From Linyphia triangularis (Eukaryota > Arthropoda > Arachnida > Araneae > Linyphiidae), in NCBI GenBank assembly GCA_963978545.1, contig OZ021721.1, positions 104,730,366 through 104,794,365 of the forward strand: 64,000 bases of DNA, read 5' to 3'. The position numbers and the translations under genes were made by a program. Position 1 is the first letter of the stretch. Each line of letters opens with the position of its first letter. Of this stretch, positions 48,890 through 61,159 are shown one piece after another. The notes beneath the pieces are model-generated. The model was not told the origin of the DNA and searched no databases. It worked only from the letters and a program-made list of their open reading frames with translations.

Positions 48890-48945
48890 CTTTTTTTTTC
48901 TTTCTCCCCCCCCCCCTTTTTTTTTTCTCTCTCTCTCTCTCTCTC
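48890..48945. repeat. T/C-rich simple tract
   Basis: T9, C11, T10 and (CT)n runs. On the minus strand this is a (GA)n-rich tail directly after the LINE stop codon. Confidence 0.9.
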
Positions 48946-48946
48946 C

Positions 48947-49362
48947 TCGACTCTACAATCCATGCAGGGCTTTGGCCTCCTTTATCACACAGCTCCAGTT
49001 TTCCAATCCTTGGCTTTTACCTTCCAATTTTCGATTTTCATCTTTTTTAAATCTCTTTCCACCTCATCTAGCCATCTTTTTTCTAGAGCATCCTTCTTTT
49101 CTCATTCCTTCTAGTCTTCCCCTGTAAATTTTCTCTGTTGCTCTTTCATCACTCATTCTCTCCGGATGTCCGAGCCATTGTATTATTTGTATTATAATTA
49201 TCACATATTTTTCTTTATATAGCTTACTTTACTCTAAATTACTCCTAAGTCTACAGACATATCCATCTTTGATTGGTCCATATATTTTTCCTTATTCTGA
49301 TAAAGTAGTCCAAGTTTCTGCTGCATAGGTGACTATGGGTCTAATTATTGTTTTATATCTGG
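48947..49362 (-). pseudogene. Non-LTR retrotransposon 3' fragment (reverse transcriptase C-terminus)
   Basis: On the minus strand one frame stays open in pieces: YKTIIRPIVTYAAETWT, GKIYGPIKDG, later WLGHPERMSDERATEKIYRG, RLEGMRKEG, and SCVIKEAKALHGL followed by a stop. 'hRPhxTYAAETW', 'WLGHVxRM', and a terminal 'AKALHGL' are characteristic of the C-terminus of a widespread LINE group (RTE- or R1-type) whose copies are often 5'-truncated. Three internal stops show it is dead. Confidence 0.87.
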
Positions 49363-49363
49363 C

Positions 49364-49480
49364 CTATCTGGTAGCTGTATGGTTAGCTCTCTGACCTCGC
49401 AAGCCAAAGGTGCCGGGTTCGAATCCCTGATTAGCCATGGATGCTCGTTGTGGCTCGGAATCCACGTTAAGCCCTTGACA
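49364..49480 (+). mobile_element. tRNA-derived SINE, family 2, copy 2
   Basis: Head GGTAGCTGTATGGTTAGCTC with B box GGGTTCGAATCCC, then ATGGATGCTCGTTGTGGCTC, matching the body of the copy at 15497. It abuts the 5' end of the LINE fragment. Confidence 0.7.
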
Positions 49481-49959
49481 TACAATGACGTCTCGGAGAC
49501 GTCATTCATTTCATGTGAAATTGTAGATTTTGACGTCTCCGATACGTCAAGAATTGTCTTCGGTGAATATCGGGCAGTATATTATTAGATAATCTGTTTC
49601 GGTCGTGCGTCGATGCTGTTTTGTTTAGATTGATGAAGATGATTTCACTCTTTCAACAGTACCGATGAAAAAATCGCATTGGCAAGCAAGTAAACAGAAA
49701 GAAGGGCAATGAAAGAGGTAGTCAGTATAGCAGCGATCTCTGAAATTATCCGTGTATATTCAGTACACAAACTTAAAACTATAAATGTGAACATCTCCAT
49801 ATTGCATTTTCTTGATTTATTTGAAGACAGAAGACAATCACGATAAAAGACAGGAAATTAATTATTAAAATTAATTTGTTTATAATAAATCCATGCTGAT
49901 CCTATTTTCTGGTTAAGGTCGCATCATGATCTAATAAGTTATGTTTCGGCACCAGGCAG

Positions 49960-50260
49960 TTTTATTTGTAAGTTAAGGGTTTAAGCAAATAACCCCTTGT
50001 TTTTGCAAAATAGCACCCCATAGCCACTAGTTTTGTTTACTGAAAAATCCATCCAAATGAAAATGGGCCTCATCGGTAAATCATATGCAGACATTGTCAA
50101 ATTTACTTTCATTGATCAATTTTGAAAACTGTAGTATTTTAAATTTCATACCTGTCAATCCAACTTACCACTTGTCACGAGTTTCAGTCTCTCATATTTT
50201 TGTAATTATGACATTTCAAAAATAGGAATCAATTTCTGAAAGACCCTTTACATATGTTGA
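49960..50260 (-). pseudogene. Second mariner-like element fragment with transposase remnant
   Basis: The minus strand reads DEAHFHLDGFFSKQN, stop, WLWGAILQKQG near 50030-50080, the same transposase motif as at 37862. About 50085-50225 matches the terminal part of the 37727 element, but without the TAGGG insertion, so it provides the empty-site reference for that insertion. Confidence 0.78.
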
Positions 50261-50377
50261 TGTATTTAATTCAGCTTACTTTTAAATAATAAAAAAAAAC
50301 TAAGTTTGTTGTCGTTGTTTCTAATCTCCAACCCAGTCTGCTGGAGTCAGACCAAGTCAATGAATCCGTTGACATAT

Positions 50378-51022
50378 AGATTGAGAGGCGACTGCAATTT
50401 TTGGACATCATTCTGAATTTTTATAGAAATTGGAGAAAAGTGAGTAAATTATAAATTCACTGGTCTGCCGTGGCAAAAATGGCCTGGTCAAAAATCAACT
50501 TTTAATAAGTTGAACTAAATCCAGTTGCCAAATGCGCCATAACTTGCCAAATAATGAGTATTTTTTTAAATTTGGTTACCCTCACTTTTTAATTTTCAAT
50601 TAAGAAGGTTGCAGATGATTCGGATGTGTGGCTATGGCTTACTTGCATCTTTCACAAATGAGCCAAATTGGCAATAAACATTACGTCACTGATGACATAA
50701 CTGATGTCGCCAATTTGGCTTACTTTTAAAAGATACAAGTGTTCCGAGCCAGAGATCAGAAATCGTTTGCGCTTTTTCTCATTGAAAATTAAAATGCAGT
50801 GGGTTGACAGACGAAAAGTTTATTCTCTTTTTGGCAAGTTATGACATATTTGGCAATCGGATTTTAGCTCAACTCATTCTAAGTCGATTTTTGATCAGTT
50901 TCGGCCATTTTTGCCACGGCAGACCAGTGGATTCGTAATCCACTTACTTTTCTCCAATTTCTATAAAAAATTCAGAATGATGTTCGATGGGGTCCAAAAA
51001 TTGCAGTCGTCTCTCGGACTAA
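50378..51022. mobile_element. Large foldback element (about 160-bp arms)
   Basis: Left arm: CGACTGCAATTTTTGGAC, CATTCTGAATTTTTATAGAA, CACTGGTCTGCCGTGG. The right arm carries their complements in reverse order. An inner pair, AGCCAAATTGGC against GCCAATTTGGCT, continues the fold. No coding content; the short open frame across the right arm is not a gene. It abuts the LINE fragment at 51023. Confidence 0.82.
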
Positions 51023-51479
51023 TACAAAAAGTCTATGACGAGAAAGGAAGAAGAATAAATTTCCTCCCAAAGGAGACCCAAACAGTCCAGGATGTGTTCA
51101 GCTGAGGCCTGATCTTGATGGCACTTTGGACAAAGAGTGTAATTTTTCTTGCCTTTAGAGAAGGTAAGACATTTAAGATGGCCGCTGGCTAGGCTTGAGA
51201 GACTGGTAGATGATTTTCTGTTACATGTGAGGGCTAAAGGAAGAACTGGCCTAGTACCTCTATACCAGTAGTGGGAGGGGGATTCCAGCCAAATCTTCAT
51301 ATTTTGGGATTTAATCCGAGAGTAAAGTTCCAGGTAAGAGAGCTCTGAAGAAGAAGAGAAGAAGAAGAAGAAGAAGAAGGGGTAGGGTGTGACAAACCCT
51401 CCTTAGCGAGTTTGTCTGACGATTCGTTTACGTAAAGATCCACATGGGAAGGAATCCTTTGGAGGTGGATATAATCCCA
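51023..51479 (-). pseudogene. Jockey/I-type non-LTR retrotransposon fragment (RNase H end and C-terminal Cys region)
   Basis: One frame reads RIPSHVDLYVNESSDKLAKE, the end of a retroelement RNase H domain ('WhPSHVGhxGNExADxLAKEG'), then a Ser-rich run from a (GAA)n expansion (51353-51380). After a frameshift at 51297-51300 the next frame reads SGHLKCLTF and YTLCPKCHQDQASAEHILDC, the Cys-His motif that follows RNase H in jockey/I elements. Truncated on both sides and frameshifted. Confidence 0.88.
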
Positions 51480-51580
51480 TATAGTACACATCCTCCCAAG
51501 GAGGTCCCTCGGAAGTCATTCGGAGTCCCTGAGATGCCTGGGGACTTCCTAGGGACCTCCTTGGGAGGATGTGTGCTATA
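51480..51580. mobile_element. Short palindromic MITE, copy 2
   Basis: About 100 bp from TATAGTACACATCCTCCC to GGGAGGATGTGTGCTATA, with AAGGAGGTCCCT pairing AGGGACCTCCTT. It matches 4183-4284. It directly borders the LINE fragment. Confidence 0.85.
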
Positions 51581-52790
51581 AGGGATGTTGAAGGGAAACT
51601 AAATTTAATAAATATAAACTATTCTGGTTGAAGTAATATATTCATTACGTCTGTCCAAGTTATAATATAAAAATTTGTGTATCATGTTAAGGTCATTTAT
51701 TTTAAGGAAATATTATTTTGAACAATTTAAAAACATTGGATTTTTAGTATCTTTAAAATATTTAAGCCATCAAAATCAGATATTGACTTCATACTAGAGG
51801 ATTCATTCAAGTCAAATTTCAATGACCTTATAACTAAAGCATCTCACAGAAACTACTGTGTCTTTGATAACATTTCTAAAAAGAAACTTCAACATGAATG
51901 TATCTTAAGTGAAACCTTTGTACTTTAAGAAGAAAGCACATATCCTTATAAGGAGTGTAGCTTAATTAACTTATTTATATTTTATATGTCGTTGTAAACA
52001 TGAATTAATAACATATTTAAAGTATACCTGATTAAAATTAAGTGGGTGTTTTAAACAAATTAGAAATTTGGATTTAAACAAATTATAAGTATGAATTTAA
52101 ACAAATTAGAAATTTGGAATTAGACAAATTAGTAAAAATCCGGGTCCTGAATGTGCACAGTCTGAAGTTATCCAGTGTTCCCTAATTTTAAATAGGTTTT
52201 AAATGGCTACCATACATTTGGGAATTTAGAAAACTTTAATAAAACCTAATCTTTATAAAAAAGAAACTTATAAAATTTCTAAAAAGAAAAGTAACAAATT
52301 GCTAAGAAGAAACATACTAAATTGTTTAAAAAAGAAACGTATTAAATTACTAAAAACTTGAGGCTCTTCCCAGTTTTGTATACTCATCCAGGTTAAAATA
52401 TAAATAGATTAAATCCTTATACAAATACAAAGAACCTATAAAAGACTTAATATCACCAAATTTAAACAATTCCTCAATTTAGAAGAAATTTTAAGTCCTG
52501 AAAAACGTAACCTATGGCTCTCGTTTTCCCTTAACATTCATAATAATATAACCCATAAAAACAAAGTTTTTAATATAAATCCTTTATATGCATAGCCAAT
52601 TTTTATATTCATTAACACAACGTTGATTCCGTAAGCAGCGTGTGCTTGGTGTATGCATCTAATTTTAAATATCAAAAACATTTCTATCAGCAAAATGTGC
52701 GGAAAACTACTTTTCAAAATATATTTATTAAAAATGAAAATGAATTCATGCATTCCACATCAAAAAATCATTTATTTATTCTGATTAAAA
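51581..52790. other. Intergenic stretch without recognised genes
   Basis: AT-rich. Repeated short blocks such as TTTAAACAAATTAGAAATTTGGA (about 52055-52125) suggest local slippage, but nothing is coding. Confidence 0.4.
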
Positions 52791-52792
52791 TA

Positions 52793-52837
52793 ATTTATTT
52801 ATTTATTTATTTATTTATTTATTTTTTTATTTATTTT

Positions 52838-52872
<35 letters not shown>

Positions 52873-52875
52873 TTT
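52793..52875. repeat. (TTTA)n microsatellite
   Basis: About 20 tetranucleotide units with two T-rich interruptions. Confidence 0.95.
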
Positions 52876-53167
52876 GACAAAAGGAAAGAGTTTCTTCGAT
52901 GGTCTGTTAAACTCTATTTTAGTGCGATTGGATGACGGCAAGTTGATTTATTAGTATTCCGTATAAGCAACCTTTTAGTTACACTAATAGCCTCAAAGTT
53001 TGATAGAATGCATTGTTATCAACATCGAACGTATTTGCCAAGTTTCAGTCAGATCAGATGACTGCAAGGTGGTTAATTTGGCCTCCGCAGATTTGCCCGT
53101 CATAGACACATACAAAATCGAAGTTAATATAAAGGATTAAAAATAGAGTTGATAATCCTCATTAAAG

Positions 53168-53968
53168 TGTTCTTGCGCACACAAGATGTCACCTCTGTCA
53201 CTATCATAAGTTTTAAAAAGATAATTTACAAAAAAAAAAAAAAAAAACCTGCATCATAAATATCCCTATATAATTCCATAACGCTCTTGCGCACACAAGA
53301 TGTCACCTCTGTCACTATCCTAAGTTTAAAAAGATAATTTACAAAAAAAAAAAAAAAAAAGGCATCATAAATATCCCTATATAATTCCATAACGCTCTTG
53401 CGTACACAAGATGTCACCTCTGTCACTATCATAAGTTTTAAAAAGATAACTTACAAAAAAAAAAAAAAAAAAAAAAAAACTGCATTATAAATATCCCTAT
53501 ATAATTCCATAACGCTCTTGCGTACACAAGATGTCACCTCTGTCACTATCATAAGTTTTAAAAAGATAATTTACAAAAAAAAAAAGAAAAAAAAAAGGCA
53601 TCATAAATATCCCTATATAATTCCATAACGCTCTTGCGTACACAACATGTCACCTCTGTCACTATCATAAGTTTTAAAAAGATAACTTACAAAAAAAAAA
53701 AAAAAAAAAACTGCATCATAAATATCCCTATATAATTCCATAACGCTCTTGCGTACACAAGATGTCACCTCTGTCACTATCATAAGTTTTAAAAAGATAA
53801 TTTACAAAAAAAAAAAAAAAATGCATTATAAATATCCCTATATAATTCCATAACGCTCTTGCTCACACAAGATGTCACCTCTGTCACTATCATAAGTTTT
53901 AAAAAGATAATTTACAAAAAAAAATAAAAAAATAACTGCATCATAAATATCCCTATATAACTCCATAA
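53168..53968. repeat. Tandem array of seven units of about 110-120 bp
   Basis: Units contain CTTGCGCACACAAGATGTCA, CACCTCTGTCACTATCATAA, an A tract of about 15-25, then ATAAATATCCCTATATAATT and CCATAACG. Starts fall near 53170, 53285, 53395, 53515, 53630, 53746 and 53857. Length differences come from the A tract, and point changes (GCGCAC/GCGTAC/GCTCAC) mark copies. The Phe-rich open frame across it is an artefact. Confidence 0.95.
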
Positions 53969-53969
53969 C

Positions 53970-55310
53970 GCATCCAATAAATATTTGAAAAATAAATAAC
54001 AATCATTAAGAACTAGTTAGGGAATTAAAGACTGATCTTTAATAAATTAGTTAAACTATAGTAAAACTGCTCTGAAGAAATTAAGATATTATTTGGAGAT
54101 ATTTTACAAATAATATAGTTTAGATAATGTTTTACAATTGAGTTTCATCTCACGTGTTAAATTCTTTAGCATAAAATTAAATAAATAAATGTTTGGTATT
54201 ATAAATAGTATCAAGATATTGTATAAATTAACTTCATACATATTTGTTATTTATTATAAAATATAGGTTTAAAGCCAGGCACATTTTAATACATACGAAG
54301 GGGTTTTACTACATTGTGTATTTTTTTTCCTTCTTATAGGATAATTAGGAACAGTGCATATTTAAACATTACATGAAACGAGAAGAAAGGAACATTGTAA
54401 GTTTGGGGATATGGTAATCTCCTAATACCTAAGGATATGTAATTTGTTTTGTGCAACACATGTAATGAATAAATAATTGTGAATGGTCATTTTAGAAAAA
54501 CAAGTAGTAAATTTAATTTAAAGCTATTATTTAATAAATCAGCAGCTTGAGTTTAAATAAAGTTGCAAGTGAATAAATAATTTAATTTTTTAATTTTTTT
54601 ATAATTATTAGATACATTTTATCTTTTATAGATAAATATGAACCTTGTTAACAAAATTGACTTTTAGTGAATTTATCAGTAATATTCAAAAGCATGCTTA
54701 TACAGAAATCCCTGTTGAGATTATTGGGGGATTTATATGTCTCATAAAAATGATGAAAATTTTAAATATTGGAATATTTTGCAGGGTTTATAATTGACTG
54801 TTTAGTGTATGCCTTTAAATGCTTATCTCTACTAACTGTCAAAACTACATCATGTTATGATCAAAATGAGTCACAAGATGGAGACACTTTTGCATAGAAT
54901 AAAAAATAACAATGTCATTAATCCAAACGTTCAAATAATTATATGTTTCAAAGAAAAGAAGACACCTATAAGCGCAAATTGTTTTTTATCATACTGGGAA
55001 ATAAAATAATCATATCTTAAAAATATATTAATAAGTCCTGATATACACATCACATTTTTATAATTACACTAATCAAATTATCAATATTTTTAAATTAATT
55101 TTTCAAACTGTGAGTTATATAATGTATTTACAGCTCTTCATTAAATTCTCTGTATTTATAATCTTTTTCAGAGTTAAAGTATGAAAATATTTTTAAAACA
55201 AATCTCTTTTACTACGATTCCTAGAGGAAACTTGAAGAAAGAATTGATTGAAAGGAAGCTCTGCGATCTTCAGTAGAAATTCATTTTTATAGTGGCGTCA
55301 TCTATTGCAT
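53970..55310. other. Intergenic stretch without recognised features
   Basis: AT-rich, no coding or repeat signal that I can support. Confidence 0.4.
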
Positions 55311-55319
55311 TAAGACATC

Positions 55320-55520
55320 GAAACTAATACTTATACAAATACAAATTTGAAGACCAACAACAGGCTCAAGGCCCAACAAGATTGGTAGAGAAAAACAAAA
55401 TATACGTATAATATTAAAATTTACACACATAAGAGAAAATGCAGAAATTCATGAATAATATGATTGAAGATACAAGATTTGTAGAATACAATATAGAAAC
55501 ATTAAAATTGCATATTACAT
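55320..55520. repeat. Diverged interspersed repeat, copy 2
   Basis: Same sequence as 25140-25345 (AGACCAACAACAGGCTCAAG, then GCAGAAATTCATGA...ATTGAAGATAC), plus orientation in both. Confidence 0.6.
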
Positions 55521-55589
55521 AATATACCAAGATAATTAATTTTACAAAATTAACATAATTATAACACATATAATTTATAATTAAAAAAT

Positions 55590-55709
55590 TTACAGGATCA
55601 TACATGCAATATACAAGAGTTACAAGATCATACATACAATATACACAAGTTACAGGATCATGTAAACAATATACAATAGTTACAGGATCATACATTACAA
55701 TTTACAAAG
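55590..55709. repeat. 30-bp tandem repeat, four copies
   Basis: Each unit begins TTACA(G/A)GATCATACAT and ends in a CAATATACA-type segment; units start at 55590, 55620, 55650 and 55680. Confidence 0.93.
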
Positions 55710-58570
55710 TTGACACAGAGTTTGACAATCATACTGGGAAAATACAATACATAATGCAGAATGACAGAGTTTATAGAATCTAATAATACTCAAATATAAA
55801 TATCCTTTTTATCACTACACAAACAAATATAGTACACTAAATTATACAAATTAAATACATAAATTAAATCTCACTTGCACTGTTTTAGAATGAACTATGA
55901 TAAAATTGTGCTATGTATTTTTATGTTAAAGAATTAATTTAAGAGCACTCATTATTGTGTACGCCATGTTAAATACAAATTAGAACTTCAATCGAGGAAA
56001 TATTTTATATGATACGTACCTAATAAGAACTTAAATTTTAGCATCTACATTTTCTTTTCTTTTTCTTAAACTTTTCAAAAGTGCTTTAAGATTTTTATGA
56101 GCTGACCAATTTACATTCTCAACCAACTCATCTTTCTAATTCCTCATATACATAGATATCAATGTTTCTATAGACTTTTATATTCACCTTTAAAAACAGC
56201 TTTAGAATCATAAGATTTTTTGCAATTAGACTATTATATTTTATATTTGATACTAGCTTAGGTTTCCCCGTAGAGTTTACTTTTTTACTACATTAAATGC
56301 TATAATTGTGATACTCATTTTACAGGTTCTTCTGCTGTAAGCTTGAAGGCAATATCAAAAGTCAATCACCAGAATTAAGCTAAATAAAACTGATGCTTAA
56401 GCCAAATAAAGCCAAAAATGTTTTTTTGAGATGTAAAATTTAACTAATAGTACAAAATTTTAAATTACAATCAAATTATTTTTCGATTTGAAACTATGAA
56501 TACCATTTGTTCTCTGGCTTGAATTTGGTAACTTTTCATCTTAAGCAAAATCTACTAATTATTTTCCTTGCAATTTGAAAATTGAGTCAAACATTATAAT
56601 AGTTTCATTAAATTGTAAGTCTAAAAAAAAAAAAAAATTAGATATTACAGGTCTTAAAAAAATTGAACAAGTAACAACGTGTCAGTTAGTTAAAGAAATT
56701 GTTAAGTTTAAAAAGTAGGGAAATTTTAAATTTTAATTTTTAAAAATTAAAAACAATGAAAAACCATGTATTTCAAATATTAAAATCGATGTTTTCATTT
56801 TTTATTTCATAAAGCAATTTCAAGTTAAACAAAAAGCTTTTTATCTTTATTATAAATTTTTTTAATATGTATGCGTATCTCTATCTATCTTTCTGAGTTT
56901 GATAAAAGCAAAATACTTACCTTTAAAAATTGTAAAAATATATTTCCTTGTTTTTAGCTCCTCGCCTTATGAATATTAAATAAAAATTAGTGCACAAAAT
57001 AGAGTAAACAATTAAGTACAACTTCTTCAACAACGAAACGTGTATTAAGGCAAAGTAAAGGTTACAAAATCACAAATACTATTACATTTTAATTATAATT
57101 TTGTCTTCCTTTTAATTGTAAAAACTGATTTAAAAAAATATATATAATTTGTCTCTACCGATTGAAAACTGGATACCTTTAGAAATTTGAGATTTTTTAA
57201 TCGTTTATAAACAATAGGTAAAAATTCATTAAACACTGTAATATCATTGAATACATGTGTTTTCTATAAGAAAAAGTATTTAACTAGAACTTCTGGGTTA
57301 TTATTTTAAACAACAACGCAGAAAACTAAATTTAAGTGAAATGTGCACTATATCGTGTCCAGCTAAATTTGTAGCAAACATTAAAATCTTATTTGAATAT
57401 AATTTTAGTTATTTTTAAAGCTAAAACTGGTAATCATAGTTGTGCCAGTTATGTATATCAGAATACTAACAGTCAAATATCGATAATAAATCAAAACTAC
57501 GGCAATCAAAAATCAAAATTAACCATATTCCCAACAGAACCAAACGTCCATAAAATTCAAACTAAAACTTTAAACGAATAATTATAATAATGATGTTTGC
57601 TATAAATCTGTTCTTAAAAAATATGGGCTAAAAATATTTAAAATACAAAATACACTTAAGAGTATTTCAAGAAAAAAAAATCTAAATTCAAAATTCACTA
57701 AAGAGTAGTTCAAAAATGTAATTAAAGAGATATTTCATTTTTCAGATAATTTTTTATTATATCAATATTCTTGATATTTGGTTCGAAAGAAAGCATATAC
57801 TAACAACCTGTTTACCTTCCTTAATAAATATTAAAGTATACATAGACAATTGAGATGATTTTCTTTAATTTTTAAGTTATAATTTCAAACTTTTTGGCAG
57901 TATATCATAATTAAAAATGATTTTTATATCTAAACTTTTTTTCCGTTAATTTTTTAATTAGCTAATGCAATTAAAATGACTAATTAGGACGTTATTAGAA
58001 CGGACATAAATATACTAGTAATTAACTTAGAGGTATGATTTTTATTACAATTAAAATATATTATATTGACGCATGTTTCCATAAAGAATTGTAAATTTGG
58101 CTTCAATATGTATTTAATTATAAATGTTTAAATAAAAAGTTCGAAAAAATATATACCTTTTAACAAAAAATTCAGATTAATATATAAATAAAAAATGTGT
58201 TTATTACAATATATATTAGATTCTAGATGGAAACACATTCACAATTATTGTCTACAAAACAAAATTAGAAGTTTGTAAATCGGACCATTTATAATGAAGT
58301 TATAAACTTTAGCGTAAAGTCATATACCACCAAAATGCCATTCTTCAGAAAACGCGTTTAAAGTTTACTAAACTTATTAATGTGATACAAAACAGGTTAA
58401 CAAAACATACTGTAATTTAAAAAGTTGTTTGAATATCAGAAAAAAAAATAGTATCATCTTAAAGGTAATGAATTTGGGAGTATTTTGAAACAAAAAAACA
58501 AAAACGTATTCTTTAGTTTAATTTCAAAATTCCTAATGTATATGTATACCTTAATATTTTAATTTGGTTA
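55710..58570. other. Intergenic stretch without recognised features
   Basis: AT-rich sequence with short open frames only. No motif is recognised. Confidence 0.4.
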
Positions 58571-58571
58571 A

Positions 58572-58683
<112 letters not shown>

Positions 58684-59082
58684 ATTTTGTCTGATTTCGA
58701 TTTCATATAACCGGATTTCGGCCTAGAAGTGAAGATTTTTGCATATTAAGTGGTAATGTTGTTTGAATTCAGTTCCACATCACAAGTATTCCAATATCAA
58801 TAGCTTAAATGAAACAAATATATTTAATTCTTTAGATAAAATTGTGAACATCAAATATGATCCTCAATTAAAGGCTTTTGCGAAAAAGATTTCCCGAAAG
58901 ACAAACAAAAATTTATTTATTAATATCTGACTATGTTGTCTTATTGCTGATTTTATAATGATACAATTACTAACAATTAGTCTAAAAATACATAAAGCAT
59001 ACCACGTCATTTCGACATTTGAGTCATTTCTAATAAAACAAATTTATTATGTATAATAAAACCAAACAATGGTGTGGATACA

Positions 59083-59345
59083 CTTTCTAAAATTTTCCAG
59101 TTGACTTATCTTGAATTTTGATGTAAAAATTTTTTTAGTTAATGGACTTTTCAGCCATCATGAGCCACATTAAAGTCTTTAATCTAAAAGTAAAAAAATC
59201 TAACCAATCGTACAAAAACATTTTCTAAAATTTTCCAGTTGACGTATCTTGAATTTTGATGATAAAAATTTGTTAAATTAAAGTATTTTGCAGTCACCTT
59301 AAGCCACAATATAGTCCTCAAGCTAGAAACCCAAGTATCTGATTT
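59083..59345. repeat. About 130-bp tandem duplication
   Basis: TTTTCTAAAATTTTCCAGTT occurs in two successive diverged units (near 59085 and 59218), each continuing with ATCTTGAATTTTGATG and a GAGCCAC/AAGCCAC block. Confidence 0.8.
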
Positions 59346-59599
59346 TTATTCTTATCAAATACTTTCAACTATTGATCGAATTTGCATAAAAGTGCCTTTT
59401 ATTGAGAAATGTCCTGTTTGATGTTTATATGTTTATGCTTACATCACAGTTTATATGGAAATATATATGGAGCTCCTATTTAACTCTCAATACATGTTGG
59501 AAACTAGAGCACATTTGCCAAATTGCTCCTGTGAAACACGACGTTGAATCTCAGTTTTAATGAAAACAGTTGTCAGAAAGCAATTTCGCGCCGTCTGGT

Positions 59600-60605
59600 T
59601 CTAATGTATCTCAAAAGCTGCATTGTGTTATTTTGGATTTAAGGTGCATTTTCATCTACCATTATTAGTGTTTTATTCCCCCGGAAACTTATGTAAAGAG
59701 AATTGTTTTCTAGCACAGCGTGTTTCATGAAAGTTTGGAAATTCAATATATCGTTACAAATTAAAAAGCAAAACACATAGCTAAAAAATTAAAAAGATTA
59801 TTAAATACGAAAAATTCAAAAACTATTCAATAGCTCAATAATTTGCTTTCTTTGAAAGTAAGCTTATAGATCTATTAATTTATTAAATTGATTCAGTATT
59901 CTGGAATTGTAAGTAAAACACAACTAGGAATCTGCATTAAAATAAATTATGCATTATATAATCTAAACTAAAATAAATTATTATAAAATAGTCGGCTTGG
60001 ATTTTAAAAGTGCTACTCCCCTTTTAAAACTATTTTTATATGATAACATTTAATTATTGAATGAATTACTCTTAGATAATTTACGTTAAGTGTTATACAA
60101 AACGCTAATGTATCTCAAAAGCAGCATTGTGTTATTTTGGATTTAAGGCGCATTTTCAGTTACCATTATTAGTGTTTTATTCCCCCGAAAACTTATGTAA
60201 AGAGAATTGTTTTTTAGCACAGCGTGTTTCATGAAAGTTCAGAAATTCAATATATCGTTACAAATTAAAAAGCAAAACACATAGCTAAAAAATTAAAAAG
60301 ATTATTAAATATGAAAATTCAAAAACTATTCAATTGATCAATAATTTGCTTTCTCTGAAAGTAAGCTTATAGATCTATTAATTTATTAAACTGATTTAGT
60401 ATTCTGGAATTATAAGTAAAACACAACTAGGAATCTGCATTAAAATAAATTATGCATTATATAATCTAAACTAAAATAAATTATTATAAAATAGTCGGCT
60501 TGGATTTTAAAAGTGCTAACTCCCCTTTTAAAACTATTTTTATATGATAACATTTAATTATTGAATGAATTATTCGTAGATAATTTACGTTAAGTGTTAT
60601 AAAAA
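59600..60605. repeat. 503-bp tandem duplication, two copies
   Basis: CTAATGTATCTCAAAAGC starts unit one at 59601 and unit two at 60104. They match closely throughout, including TGTTTTATTCCCCCG, AGCACAGCGTGTTTCATGAA and TAGTCGGCTTGGATTTTAAA. No gene lies inside. Confidence 0.95.
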
Positions 60606-60681
60606 AATGCGTCAATGTTACTTCTGGAACAGAGTTGAAGAAGTTTCACTGTTAATCCGTTTCTAATAAGTAAAGGATAAT

Positions 60682-61153
60682 CACATTCGCTGCCACTGAC
60701 GCGCTGGCACGTCAGCATGGCGCTACTTCCCATGCCGGCGACGCTCTGGGACGACGATCGAGTATGATAAGTAAACTGCTTAGTTCGGATTTGGAGGTTG
60801 AACGATGAGGTTTTTGAGGCACGTTAGTGAAGCATTATTTTTATATTTTTAGTGCTTGGTTTTTAAATTTTGTGTTTAAATTTTTTTATGTGCATTTTTA
60901 AAAATGGTAGACAGTACAAGTATTGCAGGACCTTCACAGCCCAAGAAAAGGAAAGTAAATAAAAAACTGACTGATGCCGAAATATTAGAATTACTAGAAA
61001 AGAGTGATCTTTCTGATTATGACAGCGTAAACGATGAAGATTACGGTTGGGATTCTACGAGCGAATCGGAAGGAGATAGTGATGTCGCTGTGGATAACTA
61101 AGAAATGTCGGCTTCTGAGGATGGATATATAAATTTTGGTGGCAGCTAATGTC
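60682..61153 (+). mobile_element. piggyBac-type element with transposase N-terminal ORF, copy 2
   Basis: Begins CACATTCGCTGCCACTGACG and ends AGCTAATGTC followed by TTAA; the left flank is TAAT, probably decayed TTAA. 472 bp. It shares both ends with the MITE at 12241 and adds an internal coding segment. Confidence 0.88.
60904..61101 (+). pseudogene. Truncated piggyBac transposase N-terminus
   Basis: 65 codons, including SQPKKRKVNKKLTDAEILEL and then an acidic, Ser/Asp/Glu-rich stretch (SDLSDYDSVNDEDYG) up to a stop. piggyBac transposases begin with a basic segment, 'LTDxEIxxhLExSD' and an acidic region, so this is the N-terminal leader of one. The catalytic DDD domain is absent, since an internal deletion joins this to the right end of the element. 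PKKRKV looks like a nuclear-localisation signal. Confidence 0.75.
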
Positions 61154-61159
61154 TTAACA

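Noticed and set aside
50911..51105. 64-codon plus-strand ORF
   Set aside because: Covers the right arm of the foldback and the antisense of the LINE fragment.
53168..53968. CRISPR-like regular spacing
   Set aside because: Units are contiguous full-length tandem repeats with a variable A tract, not short repeats with unique spacers, and the genome is eukaryotic.
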